Origin: Trichomonas vaginalis G3
Taxonomy: Eukaryota > Parabasalia > Trichomonadida > Trichomonadidae
Direction: 5' to 3'
Assembly (NCBI RefSeq): GCF_026262505.1
Contig: NC_067207.1
Span: 26,504,082 to 26,568,081, forward strand
Length of the DNA stretch: 64,000 nt
Positions 28,680 to 38,077 of this stretch are shown here, one piece after another. Each line of letters begins with the position of its first letter. Position 1 is the first letter of the stretch. The position numbers and the translations under genes are program-made. Under the pieces are notes generated by a model, which was not told the origin of the DNA, made no database searches, and saw nothing but the letters and a program-made list of their open reading frames with translations.

Positions 28680-29457
28680 AATAACTGGGGTAGAAAAGAG
28701 GTTAGAAAAGAGGTTAGATCTAACCTTCTACCCTAAAATATATTTTTGCTGAATTCTGTATGAAATTTCATGAGTTTTGTGTGTTTTAGACCATGTTAGA
28801 AAACGTGTTAGAAAAGAGGTTAGATCTAACATTCTAACATAAACATTATTTTTATTGAAAAAAATGACCAAATTTCATGAATTTTGTATGTTTTAGACCA
28901 TGTTAGAAAACGTGTTAGAAAACATGTTAGATCTAACATTCTAACATAAACATTATTTTTGCTGAATTCCGTATGAAATTTCATGAGTTTTGTGTGTTTT
29001 AGACCATGTTAGAAAAGAGGTTAGAAAACATGTTAGATCTAACATTCTACCCTAAAATATATTTTTGTCTGATTTACGCTCATTACGATGAAGAAGTCTT
29101 GACAAAACATGTATGTTTAGTTTCGATGAAATCATGACAAAGAATGTACGATGAAGAAGTCTTGACAAAACATGTATGTTCATGTTTGACAAAACATTTA
29201 CGTTTAGTTTCGATGAAATCATGAAAATTCATGAGGTTAGAAAAGAGGTTAGAAAACATGTTAGATCTAACATTCTACCCTAAACATTATTTTTGCTGAA
29301 AAATGACCAAAAATCTGAGTAAAATGGCATAAGATTGCTTCCCTCGGAAAAACCGAGAGAAGAGATTCCGTATGAAAATCGTGAATTTCCTTAAGATAGA
29401 AAAAATAAAGTTAGTTTTATTTTTATTTATTTTTTTATTTTGTATGTAAAGACAGAT
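28680..29457. repeat. Palindrome array and promoter (element B)
   Basis: Five palindromes lie near 28713, 28820, 28928, 29033 and 29261, interspersed with GACAAAACATGTATG repeats, a KilA-N relic with hairpin near 29338-29362 and the GTATGTAAAGACAG box before the next gene. One repeat unit differs from element A (ATTTCATGAATTTTGTATG replaces the A-type unit), showing unit exchange. Confidence 0.75.
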
Positions 29458-29847
29458 ATGTCAACAACAGAGAACACAACAACTGCTATCGTTCATGAAG
29501 CCATAGATGAAGAATACGAGTACATACAGTTTAACAAACAACTCCGTCTCATTCGTTCGGTCAAGGATGACATGTACCAAATGCAAAGTATTTTGACAGC
29601 ATGTTTTGCTCCAGACACTAAGAAACCACAAGACTGGTTTGAATTAAATAGCACTCATGAACTTTTGAGTGAGTTCGAACATGTAGAACTTAAAAAGATG
29701 TACCAAGACAGACAAAACTTACCATCATATCTAAAAGGTATATATGTTCATAAGTTCCTAGTTAGTTCAATAGCAATGTGGGCTTCTCCTCGTTATGCAT
29801 GGTACATTTACAGACTTCTTGACGAAGTTGCTGAAAAATACATGTAA
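29458..29847 (+). CDS. Short KilA-N family protein (element B)
   Basis: The frame is open and almost identical to 3779-4168. Its upstream box (GTATGTAAAGACAGAT) and first codons (MSTTENTTT) match those of the downstream paralogue more than those of the A copy, a sign of exchange between neighbouring paralogues. Confidence 0.7.
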   Translation: MSTTENTTTAIVHEAIDEEYEYIQFNKQLRLIRSVKDDMYQMQSILTACFAPDTKKPQDWFELNSTHELLSEFEHVELKKMYQDRQNLPSYLKGIYVHKFLVSSIAMWASPRYAWYIYRLLDEVAEKYM

Positions 29848-29935
29848 AGCGTTTATTTTTGGTCTTTTGTGAAAGTAAGAAAATAACGCTAATTTTTTAT
29901 AAAATATTTTTTTTATTTTGTATGTAAAGACAGAT

Positions 29936-30763
29936 ATGTCAACATCAGAGAACACAACACCTGCTATCGTTCATGAAGCCATAAATGAAGAATATGAGTA
30001 CATACAATATAACAAACAGTTACGTCTCATTCGTTCGGTCAAGGATGACATGTACCAAATGCAAAGTATTTTGAATGCTCTTCGTTCTACAAAGCAAGCA
30101 CGTCATTGGTTGAAAACCAACAGACAAAAGAACTTTTAGAAGAATTTCCTCATATGTTTGCGACCGGTAGAAAACCGCGGGTCGAGATTCCGTACGAAAA
30201 TCGTCAAAAATTTGCCAAATGGTTTGAGAGGTTGGTATGTTCATAGACTTCTTGTAAATGCTGTTGCAATGTGGGCTTCGCCTCGTTACGCTTGTTATAT
30301 TTTCATGATGTTAGATGAACTATATAAAGCAGAACGTGAAGAGATGGAAAAGAAACTTCAAGCAAAAGATGAAGTCATTGAAGCAAAAGACAAAACCATA
30401 CAGAAAAGAATACCACGTTCGGTACCAAAAGGTAAGGAAAAGAACTATAAGTATATGATTTATACTGAAGAGATGGAAAATGAAGAAGACAGAGATATGG
30501 TTATGTTGCATTTAGTCAGAAGAAACAACAAAAGCTTTTACGACCTTGCTAAGATTTACAAATCTAACAGAAATTGGTTCTATCGCGAAAACTTACCGAT
30601 TTCAATGACCCCAAATGAAGATGTGAAACAAATAGTTCAAGATACGTTACCTCAAACACACTATGATATGAAAGGTTGTACAATACTTACCTTCAAAGAA
30701 GATTTGCCATTGTTAAAGGAAAAAATAACAGAGTATTTTGACAACTTCAAACAAGTAGGGTAG
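29936..30763 (+). pseudogene. KilA-N gene with extra C-terminal domain (element B, broken)
   Basis: This is the counterpart of 4257-5084, with the same promoter box, coiled coil and C-terminal domain. Confidence 0.7.
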
Positions 30764-31244
30764 ATGAACCATTTATTTTTCAAGCTTGACTTCAGATGGC
30801 TCAGGTAGCTCTATAAGGTAAATTGTCTTGTCAAATCCTTCTGGCATTCCAAGTCCTTCCTTCCGACATTCCAAGTTCTTCCTTCCGACATTCCAAGTTC
30901 TTCCTTCCGACATTCCAAGTCCTTCCCGACAACTGGAAAAAAAATTCCCGACAACTGGAAAAAATTTTCCTGTTGTTCGTCCGTAAACCATTCAAATTTT
31001 CGAAAATTGAGAACTTTTTGGTCGAACGACAGAAAAATTTTTCCTTCAGACAGGAAAAAATTTCCCGACAACTGGAAAAAAATTTCCTTCCGACATTCCG
31101 AGTCCTTCCTTCCGACAGAAAAAGTTCTTCCATCCGACAGGACACAAACGAATGTCCGACGTTCCTCTTCCTGAATGTCTTCCAAAGCCAGAAGAACCGA
31201 CAGCCCCAGCACCACAACAGACTAAGACTAAAACACTTACATTT
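30764..31244. repeat. Minisatellite between KilA-N and ATPase genes (element B)
   Basis: Tandem units such as CTTCCTTCCGACATTCCAAG and CCCGACAACTGGAAAAAA lie here, different from the units at the same place in A. The unique island with GGTCGAACGACAGAAAAA is kept. The patch at 31150-31175 includes ACAAACGAATGTCCGACGT, a word also found at 926-943, so the array has captured DNA from elsewhere in the element. Confidence 0.75.
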
Positions 31245-32222
31245 TTACGCTTGACTTTTTACAATTTGAACTTTGTTTGCGTAGATATGAATTCTGAAAG
31301 AAGTATGAGGGTCTTGTATGACTTTGTACTTTCCCATAGTTCATGTCTGTCAAACTTACCTGCCATGGACTCTTTCATAAGTTCCTGATGAAATCGTCTT
31401 CGGACAATCCGGGGAAAAGTATAATGTCAGTAAGTATTCTTTTAACATCCTTACTTAAACTCTTTGCTGTCTGTACACATATTACGACTGAGATGTTAAA
31501 GTGTCTGAGCTTCTTAAGAATTCGACACTATCTTGTTCTCTGTTCTTTAACAAAGGATGAGAAGCAAAGTCATCTAAGATAAGAAGAATCTATGAGGGTA
31601 CGTTTTCCAATCGTAAGATTGCAATTTCTTCGAAATGTATTCTATCTCTTTCTGTTTGTTTCTGAAGTGTTTCTTCTCTAATATTCTCTGCATTTCCTCA
31701 TTTGGGTCTTTAAACTTCGAATTTATATACTCATTTATAGCATTATACTTCAAAACTCTTCTTTGGTACTTCTTTATCCAATCTAACAACTCAGTATCCT
31801 TTATACATACTAACTTAGACTTCTTTATAATATCTTTGAACGAATTTGACGGTTTGGTCAAATTGACCAGAAGTACTACAAATAACAACTAACTCATAGA
31901 ATGGGTTCTTCTCATCTAGTTCTTGTTGTTGTGCAGCCATTTTAAGATAAGTGAAAGTCTTACCCGACCCAGGTGGTGCGATTAGACCTGTTATACCATT
32001 CTGAGCAAATAAGAACTTTTCATGTATGGTTTTATCTGAGCATTTTCTAAACTTCCTCTTGTTCTTGTTTAAAACATTCTCAAATTTTTTGTCAATGTCA
32101 GCAAACTTTTTTTCTAACATATTTTTAGAAAAATTAAAATTTTTATCTTTTTGAAAATGTCTAGCGATTTCGCTATCTATATTCGAGACAAACTTTTCGA
32201 CAGCAAAACATCTGTCGACCAT
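31245..32222 (-). pseudogene. A32-like packaging ATPase gene (element B, broken)
   Basis: This is the counterpart of 5591-6568, carrying the same Walker A region APPGSGKT. Confidence 0.75.
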
Positions 32223-32611
32223 AAAATCTTACATAGTGTAAACAAGAAAGGTGAATTTGTTCTAAAGTTCTGTTTCTGGGAATATGACAAGAACCATAAA
32301 ACATTAGGCAGAGAAGTCTTTAAGTTTGTCAATGACAGACTTGTTGACAGAGATGACGCCTCTTGGAAAGATGAAGTCCAACAAAAGTTCTTAGAATGCA
32401 AAGAAGGACACATGCGCTGTTCTTGAAGATGAAATAGAAAACAGAATAGATGAGCTATTAAAGGACAAAGAACTTTTACAAAATATGGTTCTGAGAAGTT
32501 TGACATAACTCCACCAGAGAAGAAGAAGAAGAGAGAAAGAAAGAAAAGAAAGTAGAAGAAGAGAAGAAAGAACCTGAACCAGTTCCAGAGAAAAAGAAAT
32601 TTGACATGTAA
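32157..32611 (+). pseudogene. Small K/E-tailed protein gene (element B, broken)
   Basis: This is the counterpart of 6503-6958, again divergent from the ATPase gene. Confidence 0.55.
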
Positions 32612-32627
32612 AAATAAAATTTTATTT

Positions 32628-33047
32628 TTAGAACATTTCTGGGTCAATGTCAATGTTCTCTTCCTCTTTAGGAGCAAACACCGGCTTAGACTCTAAAATC
32701 TTTTTACCCAATTTACCTTGAACTTCAACTATCTTAGACTCATAATATTCATAGTCGTCTGCTTTCTTTGGTTCATAAGGTATAACAAGTTTGTATGCTT
32801 TACCTTCTTCGAGTTTTGAGAACTTTCTGTCAAAATTTTCTTTGACTGTTAACAAACCTTCTATGTCTAAGTCTTCAAAAGTTGCACCACTTTTTCTAAC
32901 AACAGCAAACTTAACTGGTGCAATGTTCCAAATTTTGTCAAATGTAGACTTTTCAAAATTGTAGAAGTAAACATTCAAATATGCGAATGGAGCTAACTTA
33001 TCTTTGACTTCTGTCATGTACTTATTTACTGAGATGAATTTCGTCAT
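32628..33047 (-). CDS. Unrecognised 139-residue protein (element B)
   Basis: The frame is open with the same predicted protein as 6975-7394 and the same ATCCGATA start box. Confidence 0.55.
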   Translation of the reverse strand: MTKFISVNKYMTEVKDKLAPFAYLNVYFYNFEKSTFDKIWNIAPVKFAVVRKSGATFEDLDIEGLLTVKENFDRKFSKLEEGKAYKLVIPYEPKKADDYEYYESKIVEVQGKLGKKILESKPVFAPKEEENIDIDPEMF

Positions 33048-33096
33048 CTTTTTTATCGGATAAAAAAATATTTTTTTTAAAATTTACTCAGAAAAA

Positions 33097-33422
33097 TTAT
33101 TTCTTTCTATATACACCATTCCGAACTTTGAAAAGATGTTTTATACCAGCATAGAATTTTTCTCTAGAGCTTGGTCTTATATCGTTTTCATGACAATATT
33201 TTCTATATTCTTCATATAAAGCCTTTTTTTCATACATTTCATAAGGACAACCTAACCAGAATAGCGCATATCCATTTTCGTTATCTAGGTCTCTATATGT
33301 TTCTTCTGTTTGTAGAATTTCGCTTTCTCTATTTAGTTCTATGTCTATATATTGTGGCTTAAAAGATGTAAGAAGGGGCAAGAAGGGTCTGGCGCTATGT
33401 AAAAAGTTAATTTTTCTGTCAT
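33097..33422 (-). pseudogene. Helicase C-terminal-domain paralogue (element B, broken)
   Basis: This is the counterpart of 7444-7764, with the same LYEEYRKYCHEND and NGVYRKK signatures. Confidence 0.6.
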
Positions 33423-33460
33423 CTTTTCTATCGGATAAAAAAAATATTTTTTTTTAAAAT

Positions 33461-34696
33461 TTACTCAGAAAAATTTTTCTTTGTATATACGCCGTTCTGA
33501 ACATCTAAAAGACTTTTGACATTTGCCAAGAATGTTCGTTTAGACGCTGTCATATAACCATACTCTTGACAATATTGTTTATATTCATCGTACAATGACC
33601 TTTCATCTAAACACTCAAAGTTAGTCTCATCTATAAACAGTTCATATACACTCTTGTTTGCTTCTAACAATGTTTGTCTCTCTTCGGTATATGGAATTTG
33701 TCTTGGATTGAACTTAGAAATATCTAATGTCATAAAATATGAGAACAAGTGGTTGTAAAAGTCAGATGTCAAAGTTTCTGCTAAGTCGTCAAAATATTCT
33801 GTATCTTGCATATGAGAATCTGACGTTCTGACAACTACATATCTTCTGTCAGAACTTTCTAACTTCATCGGAACAGTATTGTTTGAAACCATAATGAAGT
33901 TTGCAACATTTTCACAAACTCTTTGGTCTTTATACTTTCTTTCAACAACTCCAACTTTGTCTGTTATAAGACTCTTCAAAGCATCTGAGTTCAAAACTTT
34001 TGTTGTATCTATACTTTGAAGTTCATTGCAAACTATAAGTTTCATATTCTCTATTGAGGAGTTAAACTTGCCACAGATGTTTTCTAAGTTTGTCATATTA
34101 GGGTTCGAATAACCTTCTAATAGTTTGCATAAGATATCTGTAAAGAATGTGTTCTTACCAGTTCCTTGTTTTCCAATTATAATGAGAGCAGTTTCATTCT
34201 TAGCACTTGGATGTTGTAAGATGTTTGCAAACCAACATAAGATATACTCATAAACCTTTTCGTTTCCATTGCATATAATTTCTTTGACATGGTCTAACCA
34301 AGCTTCTATAATATTTTCTTTCCATTCTACTTGTTCATATTTATATCCAGTGAAGATAGAATAGAAGTTTGGAGAAGGTGTATAGAACTTTATACCTCGA
34401 ACTGAAAAATCTTCTAACTTTGACAATAAGATATCCCAAGCATCTAACATCTTCATACCAACTTGTACGACTTTTATTTTCTTAAGTTTCTGTTTACATT
34501 CTTGTTCTGAAACTATTGTCGCTTTAGGTTTGTTAAAGACTACATCCCATTCTTTCATGACATAACATTCTGGGGCAGAGTCGACATAAATGACTAAACG
34601 TTTCAAATTCTCGACTGCTTTGTTATAGTCTCGAAATGGACACATATTTCTGAACGCTTGGAAGTCATAAAAATCTGAAACATCTATTCTGTACAT
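33461..34696 (-). CDS. D5-like SF3 helicase (element B)
   Basis: The frame is open, with 411 residues and the same Walker A, Walker B and motif C as 7803-9038. Only a few conservative differences are seen (for example KPKAT against KPRAT near residue 57), mostly in the first 80 residues, so the core is unchanged between copies. Confidence 0.85.
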   Translation of the reverse strand: MYRIDVSDFYDFQAFRNMCPFRDYNKAVENLKRLVIYVDSAPECYVMKEWDVVFNKPKATIVSEQECKQKLKKIKVVQVGMKMLDAWDILLSKLEDFSVRGIKFYTPSPNFYSIFTGYKYEQVEWKENIIEAWLDHVKEIICNGNEKVYEYILCWFANILQHPSAKNETALIIIGKQGTGKNTFFTDILCKLLEGYSNPNMTNLENICGKFNSSIENMKLIVCNELQSIDTTKVLNSDALKSLITDKVGVVERKYKDQRVCENVANFIMVSNNTVPMKLESSDRRYVVVRTSDSHMQDTEYFDDLAETLTSDFYNHLFSYFMTLDISKFNPRQIPYTEERQTLLEANKSVYELFIDETNFECLDERSLYDEYKQYCQEYGYMTASKRTFLANVKSLLDVQNGVYTKKNFSE

Positions 34697-34723
34697 TTTT
34701 ATAAAAATAAAAAAATATTTTTT

Positions 34724-35520
34724 TTATTCTTGACTTTGTTGTTGCATTTGTTGCATTTGTTGTTCTTGAGCTATTTGTTGTTGAAGTTGTTCTTGTAGTA
34801 CAATACTTTCACCAGTTGCATCTTCCAATTCGAAACTTTCTGCCGTCATTGACAAATACATAGGACATAAAAGTTTTACAGGAACAAAGTTTGCGTCAAC
34901 TAAGGTTAAGTTTATGTTTGCTAAAGTGTTTGAGTTCACTAAGGTTGAAAATTCTGCATTCGAATGAACAATAGGCAAACCAGCAGAGAAAGTATTGTTT
35001 ATACGCATAAGTATCTTTTGGTCATAGTAGTTTCTGTCGACATTCGAATAACACTTTGAACCTAAGTTTGAAACAATATATAAAATAGGTGTGCTTAAAG
35101 TCAATGGAATAGACATTCCTTGTATGACACCTTTTCCTGTTATAGGAAACTGTTGGTAGTAAAAACCAGATATAAGTTTTGTATTATAGCTCATATCGTT
35201 TATAGTAAACTCAGTCGGACATCCAAACATAATGAAACCTGCTCTAGTTGCAGCACATGTTACATCCGTCCTTAAAGTATTAAATAAGTCAACAAAACCT
35301 GTTGGTGGTATATCTGAGTAAGTATCTTCAAAGGAGTATTTTTTACCATTCACAACAATAAATCTTCTGGTGTCAAAAGAGCAAAACAGGCTTTAGTCGT
35401 CATCGTGTTTAAGGTCAGTTTACAATATCGTCCTTGAGGACTTTGTAAGTTTGTTGTTATAGAATTATATGACTCAGGGTTTTTAGTCGTAATAGTATAA
35501 ACCACTATGTCTTCTGCCAT
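34724..35520 (-). pseudogene. Candidate minor capsid gene (element B, broken)
   Basis: This is the counterpart of 9067-9865. The Q-rich tail and beta-rich body are the same. Confidence 0.5.
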
Positions 35521-35524
35521 TTAC

Positions 35525-36106
35525 TTAGCAACTAAATTTTAATGAAATGTTGTGGTCGTCAAATATTTTTATGACGTCTGGGAAACTATATTTTAAGTTC
35601 AACGTTTCACCTCCTTTCATAACGTATATCTTGTCAATGACATTATATGAAACACCACAGCAACTAACGTCGGGTTCTATTTCTTTGATGTTTATATCGT
35701 CTGCCTCTGTCAAAAGTTTCAATAGTTCTTTCAAAACTTCATGAGGTGCAATGACATATGAGTTCACTTTTACAGGGTTGTGTTCGACCAAGTTTAACAT
35801 TATACTTAAAGCTTGACAAATCTTCTCCTGAGTTTGAAGTTTGTCTTTCAGTTGTTGGTAGTCGTTTCGAATATCTGCAACAGAACTTAAGTCTCTGCTA
35901 ACTTCAGGGTATGTTGGTTGTTCTTTTACAGGAACTATTGTTATACCATCTTCGTCTTCGTATGGTTTCCCCACTTCAACATCTCTTTCTTTGACATTGA
36001 CAACAACACTTTGACTGTTTGTTTGAGTTGGTGAATTTAACTTCACATCTGCCACCGCCATTAAACCTTTTGAAACACTTACGCTTCTATTTTTCGGAAA
36101 TGACAT
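35525..36106 (-). CDS. Unrecognised capsid-block protein, 193 residues (element B)
   Basis: The frame is open from the ATG at 36106 (MSFPKNRSVSVSKG) to the stop at 35525, which is 4 bp before the next gene's start codon. It has a basic N-terminus, a PVKEQPTYPEVSRD linker, a helical segment and a C-terminal part with SYNVIDKIYVMKGGETLNLK. The tight spacing points to a shared transcription unit with the candidate minor capsid gene. The function is unknown; a scaffold or cement role is possible. Confidence 0.6.
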   Translation of the reverse strand: MSFPKNRSVSVSKGLMAVADVKLNSPTQTNSQSVVVNVKERDVEVGKPYEDEDGITIVPVKEQPTYPEVSRDLSSVADIRNDYQQLKDKLQTQEKICQALSIMLNLVEHNPVKVNSYVIAPHEVLKELLKLLTEADDINIKEIEPDVSCCGVSYNVIDKIYVMKGGETLNLKYSFPDVIKIFDDHNISLKFSC

Positions 36107-36124
36107 TTTACTACAAATAAAAAG
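36107..36124. promoter_or_regulatory. 18-bp bidirectional promoter (element B)
   Basis: TTTACTACAAATAAAAAG is the same spacer as 10451-10468 with small differences. The length is kept exactly. Confidence 0.6.
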
Positions 36125-36637
36125 ATGGACGTATTTGAGTATCTCTTCGAATTGAAGCAAAACAAAGTTTACACACACAAACAATACAAATACATTGACA
36201 GAATAGTTCTTTATACAAACAATGGTAAATGTTATAGAATAGCAGTCTTTGCTGAACCAAAATATTTTCATAAAGCAAAGAAAGTTGGTATAACCGAGAT
36301 GGTGAAAGTTCTTGAAGCAGACAAAAATATAACAACAAAACTTACAGATATTTCTAAAGGAAAGTTTATAATACAATTTTATGTCAAAACTGGCGTACTG
36401 TCAATATTTGACGGAGAGAAGTCAGTTCAAGAACAACTTACTGACCTGCTGCCAAAATCTGCTCGATGGAAGCTGTCGTTATACCAATCTGAGGAGCCCA
36501 GCAGGTTTCATCGAACGAATCTTCAAAAGAGCATCTTCCGTGAAAAGTGCTATTGGTTTTGTAAACTTCTTTGCTCTCAATTCATCTGGACCGTCTCTGT
36601 CACCAGTATATTGTATTTGAACTGTACCAACAGTTGA
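36125..36637 (+). CDS. Small gene overlapping the major capsid gene end (element B)
   Basis: The frame is open for 170 residues. The first 110 (KYIDRIVLYTNNGKCYRIAV, KFIIQFYVKTGVLSIFDGE) look like a genuine domain. The last 60 are encoded antisense to the major capsid gene and have an unusual composition, so the natural end may be nearer 36440. The family is unrecognised. Confidence 0.45.
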   Translation: MDVFEYLFELKQNKVYTHKQYKYIDRIVLYTNNGKCYRIAVFAEPKYFHKAKKVGITEMVKVLEADKNITTKLTDISKGKFIIQFYVKTGVLSIFDGEKSVQEQLTDLLPKSARWKLSLYQSEEPSRFHRTNLQKSIFREKCYWFCKLLCSQFIWTVSVTSILYLNCTNS

Positions 36638-38045
36638 AATACCACCCATAAAGTCTTCTGAGTCAGCAAATGGAATGCCAAGCCAAAAGTTTGAACGGTC
36701 TCCATTTGTATATTGAGTTTTTTGACCTCCTGTATGGTCCATACTTTCACATATGGCATAATAGAACTTTGCATTTCAGGGTTAATGGTTGTTGTGAAGT
36801 TGTTGTTAAAGTTCATAGCATCTAATGTCAAGTTGTATGACCTCATATCTTCAACTGTGGAATATTCTTCTCTTGGATAGTATTTGCCATCTATGTTTAT
36901 ATGGTATTTAATACCAGGGTTGTGTAGAAGCAAGAATAGTCATTTATAGTTCGTCTGAACAGTACAAACATAGTATCTGCATGTTTCATTGCAGTTGTTA
37001 AGGCAATATCTGTTCTTGCACCTGGGTCAGCACTTTGGTTTCCAACTTCACCTGCAAAGTCTTTGACAGATATTTGGTGTATAGGGAACATAAGTGGAAC
37101 TGCAATATATTTGGCAGCTAAAGCATTTGAAATATCTGGGTCCAACATATAGACTGCAAGTCTGCTTTCTATTCTCTTGCATTCAAATTTTTCGCATGTG
37201 AACTTAACTGGGTCCCAAGCATCTCCAGCAGCATTGAAATAATAGTTTACTTCAGTGTTGAGGTTTGAGAAACCAAAGTCTAAGTCAACTTTGTTTTTGC
37301 AAAAGTCGGCGAATGACATTTTATTTGTTCCCACTACTTCTGTAAGAGTGAATGGGTCTTGTGTTGGTGCAATGACTAAGTTATTTTTGCTTGGAGTAAG
37401 TTCGATAGAAATTTTTCCTGCCCAGTTTGGCAAGTATCTTAAAAACCTGAAGATGAGGAAAGATGACAAAGGAACTCTAAGTTTCAGTTTTACTTTGGTT
37501 ACTGCTGCTGCAGTTTGTCCAGAAAGGTCAACATAAACTCCTGGAACGTTAGGGTCAAGTCTTCTTATTTTCTCAATAGTTGCATACTGGTCTGTTTGTT
37601 CTCTAGCTTGTGGTTGTACTGAGTTTCTCAAAGCGAACCATTCATAGTTTGCCCATGTTACTGTTTGAACTAAGTCAGAGTTAGAATATATCTTATATCC
37701 CATGAAAACTTCTGGAGCATATTGGTATCCGACATAGAAAATTCCATTGCAACCTTTCTTGTCAGACAACTTGGCAGAAGGTTTTATTTCAATGTCTTGT
37801 TCCACGTATAAGAAAGAGTTGTCAATAGAAATTATATGAAACCTGTCGCAAGCAATATCTACTGTTGTTGAAGAACCTTCTCCAAACTCACCTACGTTTC
37901 CATAAGAAACAGCAGTTGTATATTCGTAAGTTCCAGGAACTATTTCTGACCTTCTAATGGCATTGTCGCATTCGTTATACCATTCGGAAACATTTCCATT
38001 CATAGCATCCAAAACTGTTGGCGTTATATTCTGAGCGGCGTACAT
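36438..38045 (-). pseudogene. Candidate double-jelly-roll major capsid gene (element B, broken)
   Basis: The start at 38045 gives MYAAQNITPTVLDAMNG. Visible segments include YTTAVSYGNVGEFGEGSST, FHIISIDNSFLYVEQDIEI and RVPLSSFLIFRFLRYLPNW, which are beta-rich with the aromatic strand pattern of double-jelly-roll capsid proteins. The length of about 535 residues fits Polinton major capsid proteins. No database comparison was possible. Confidence 0.6.
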
Positions 38046-38077
38046 TTCATATGAGTAAAAATATAGAATAGTTGGAT

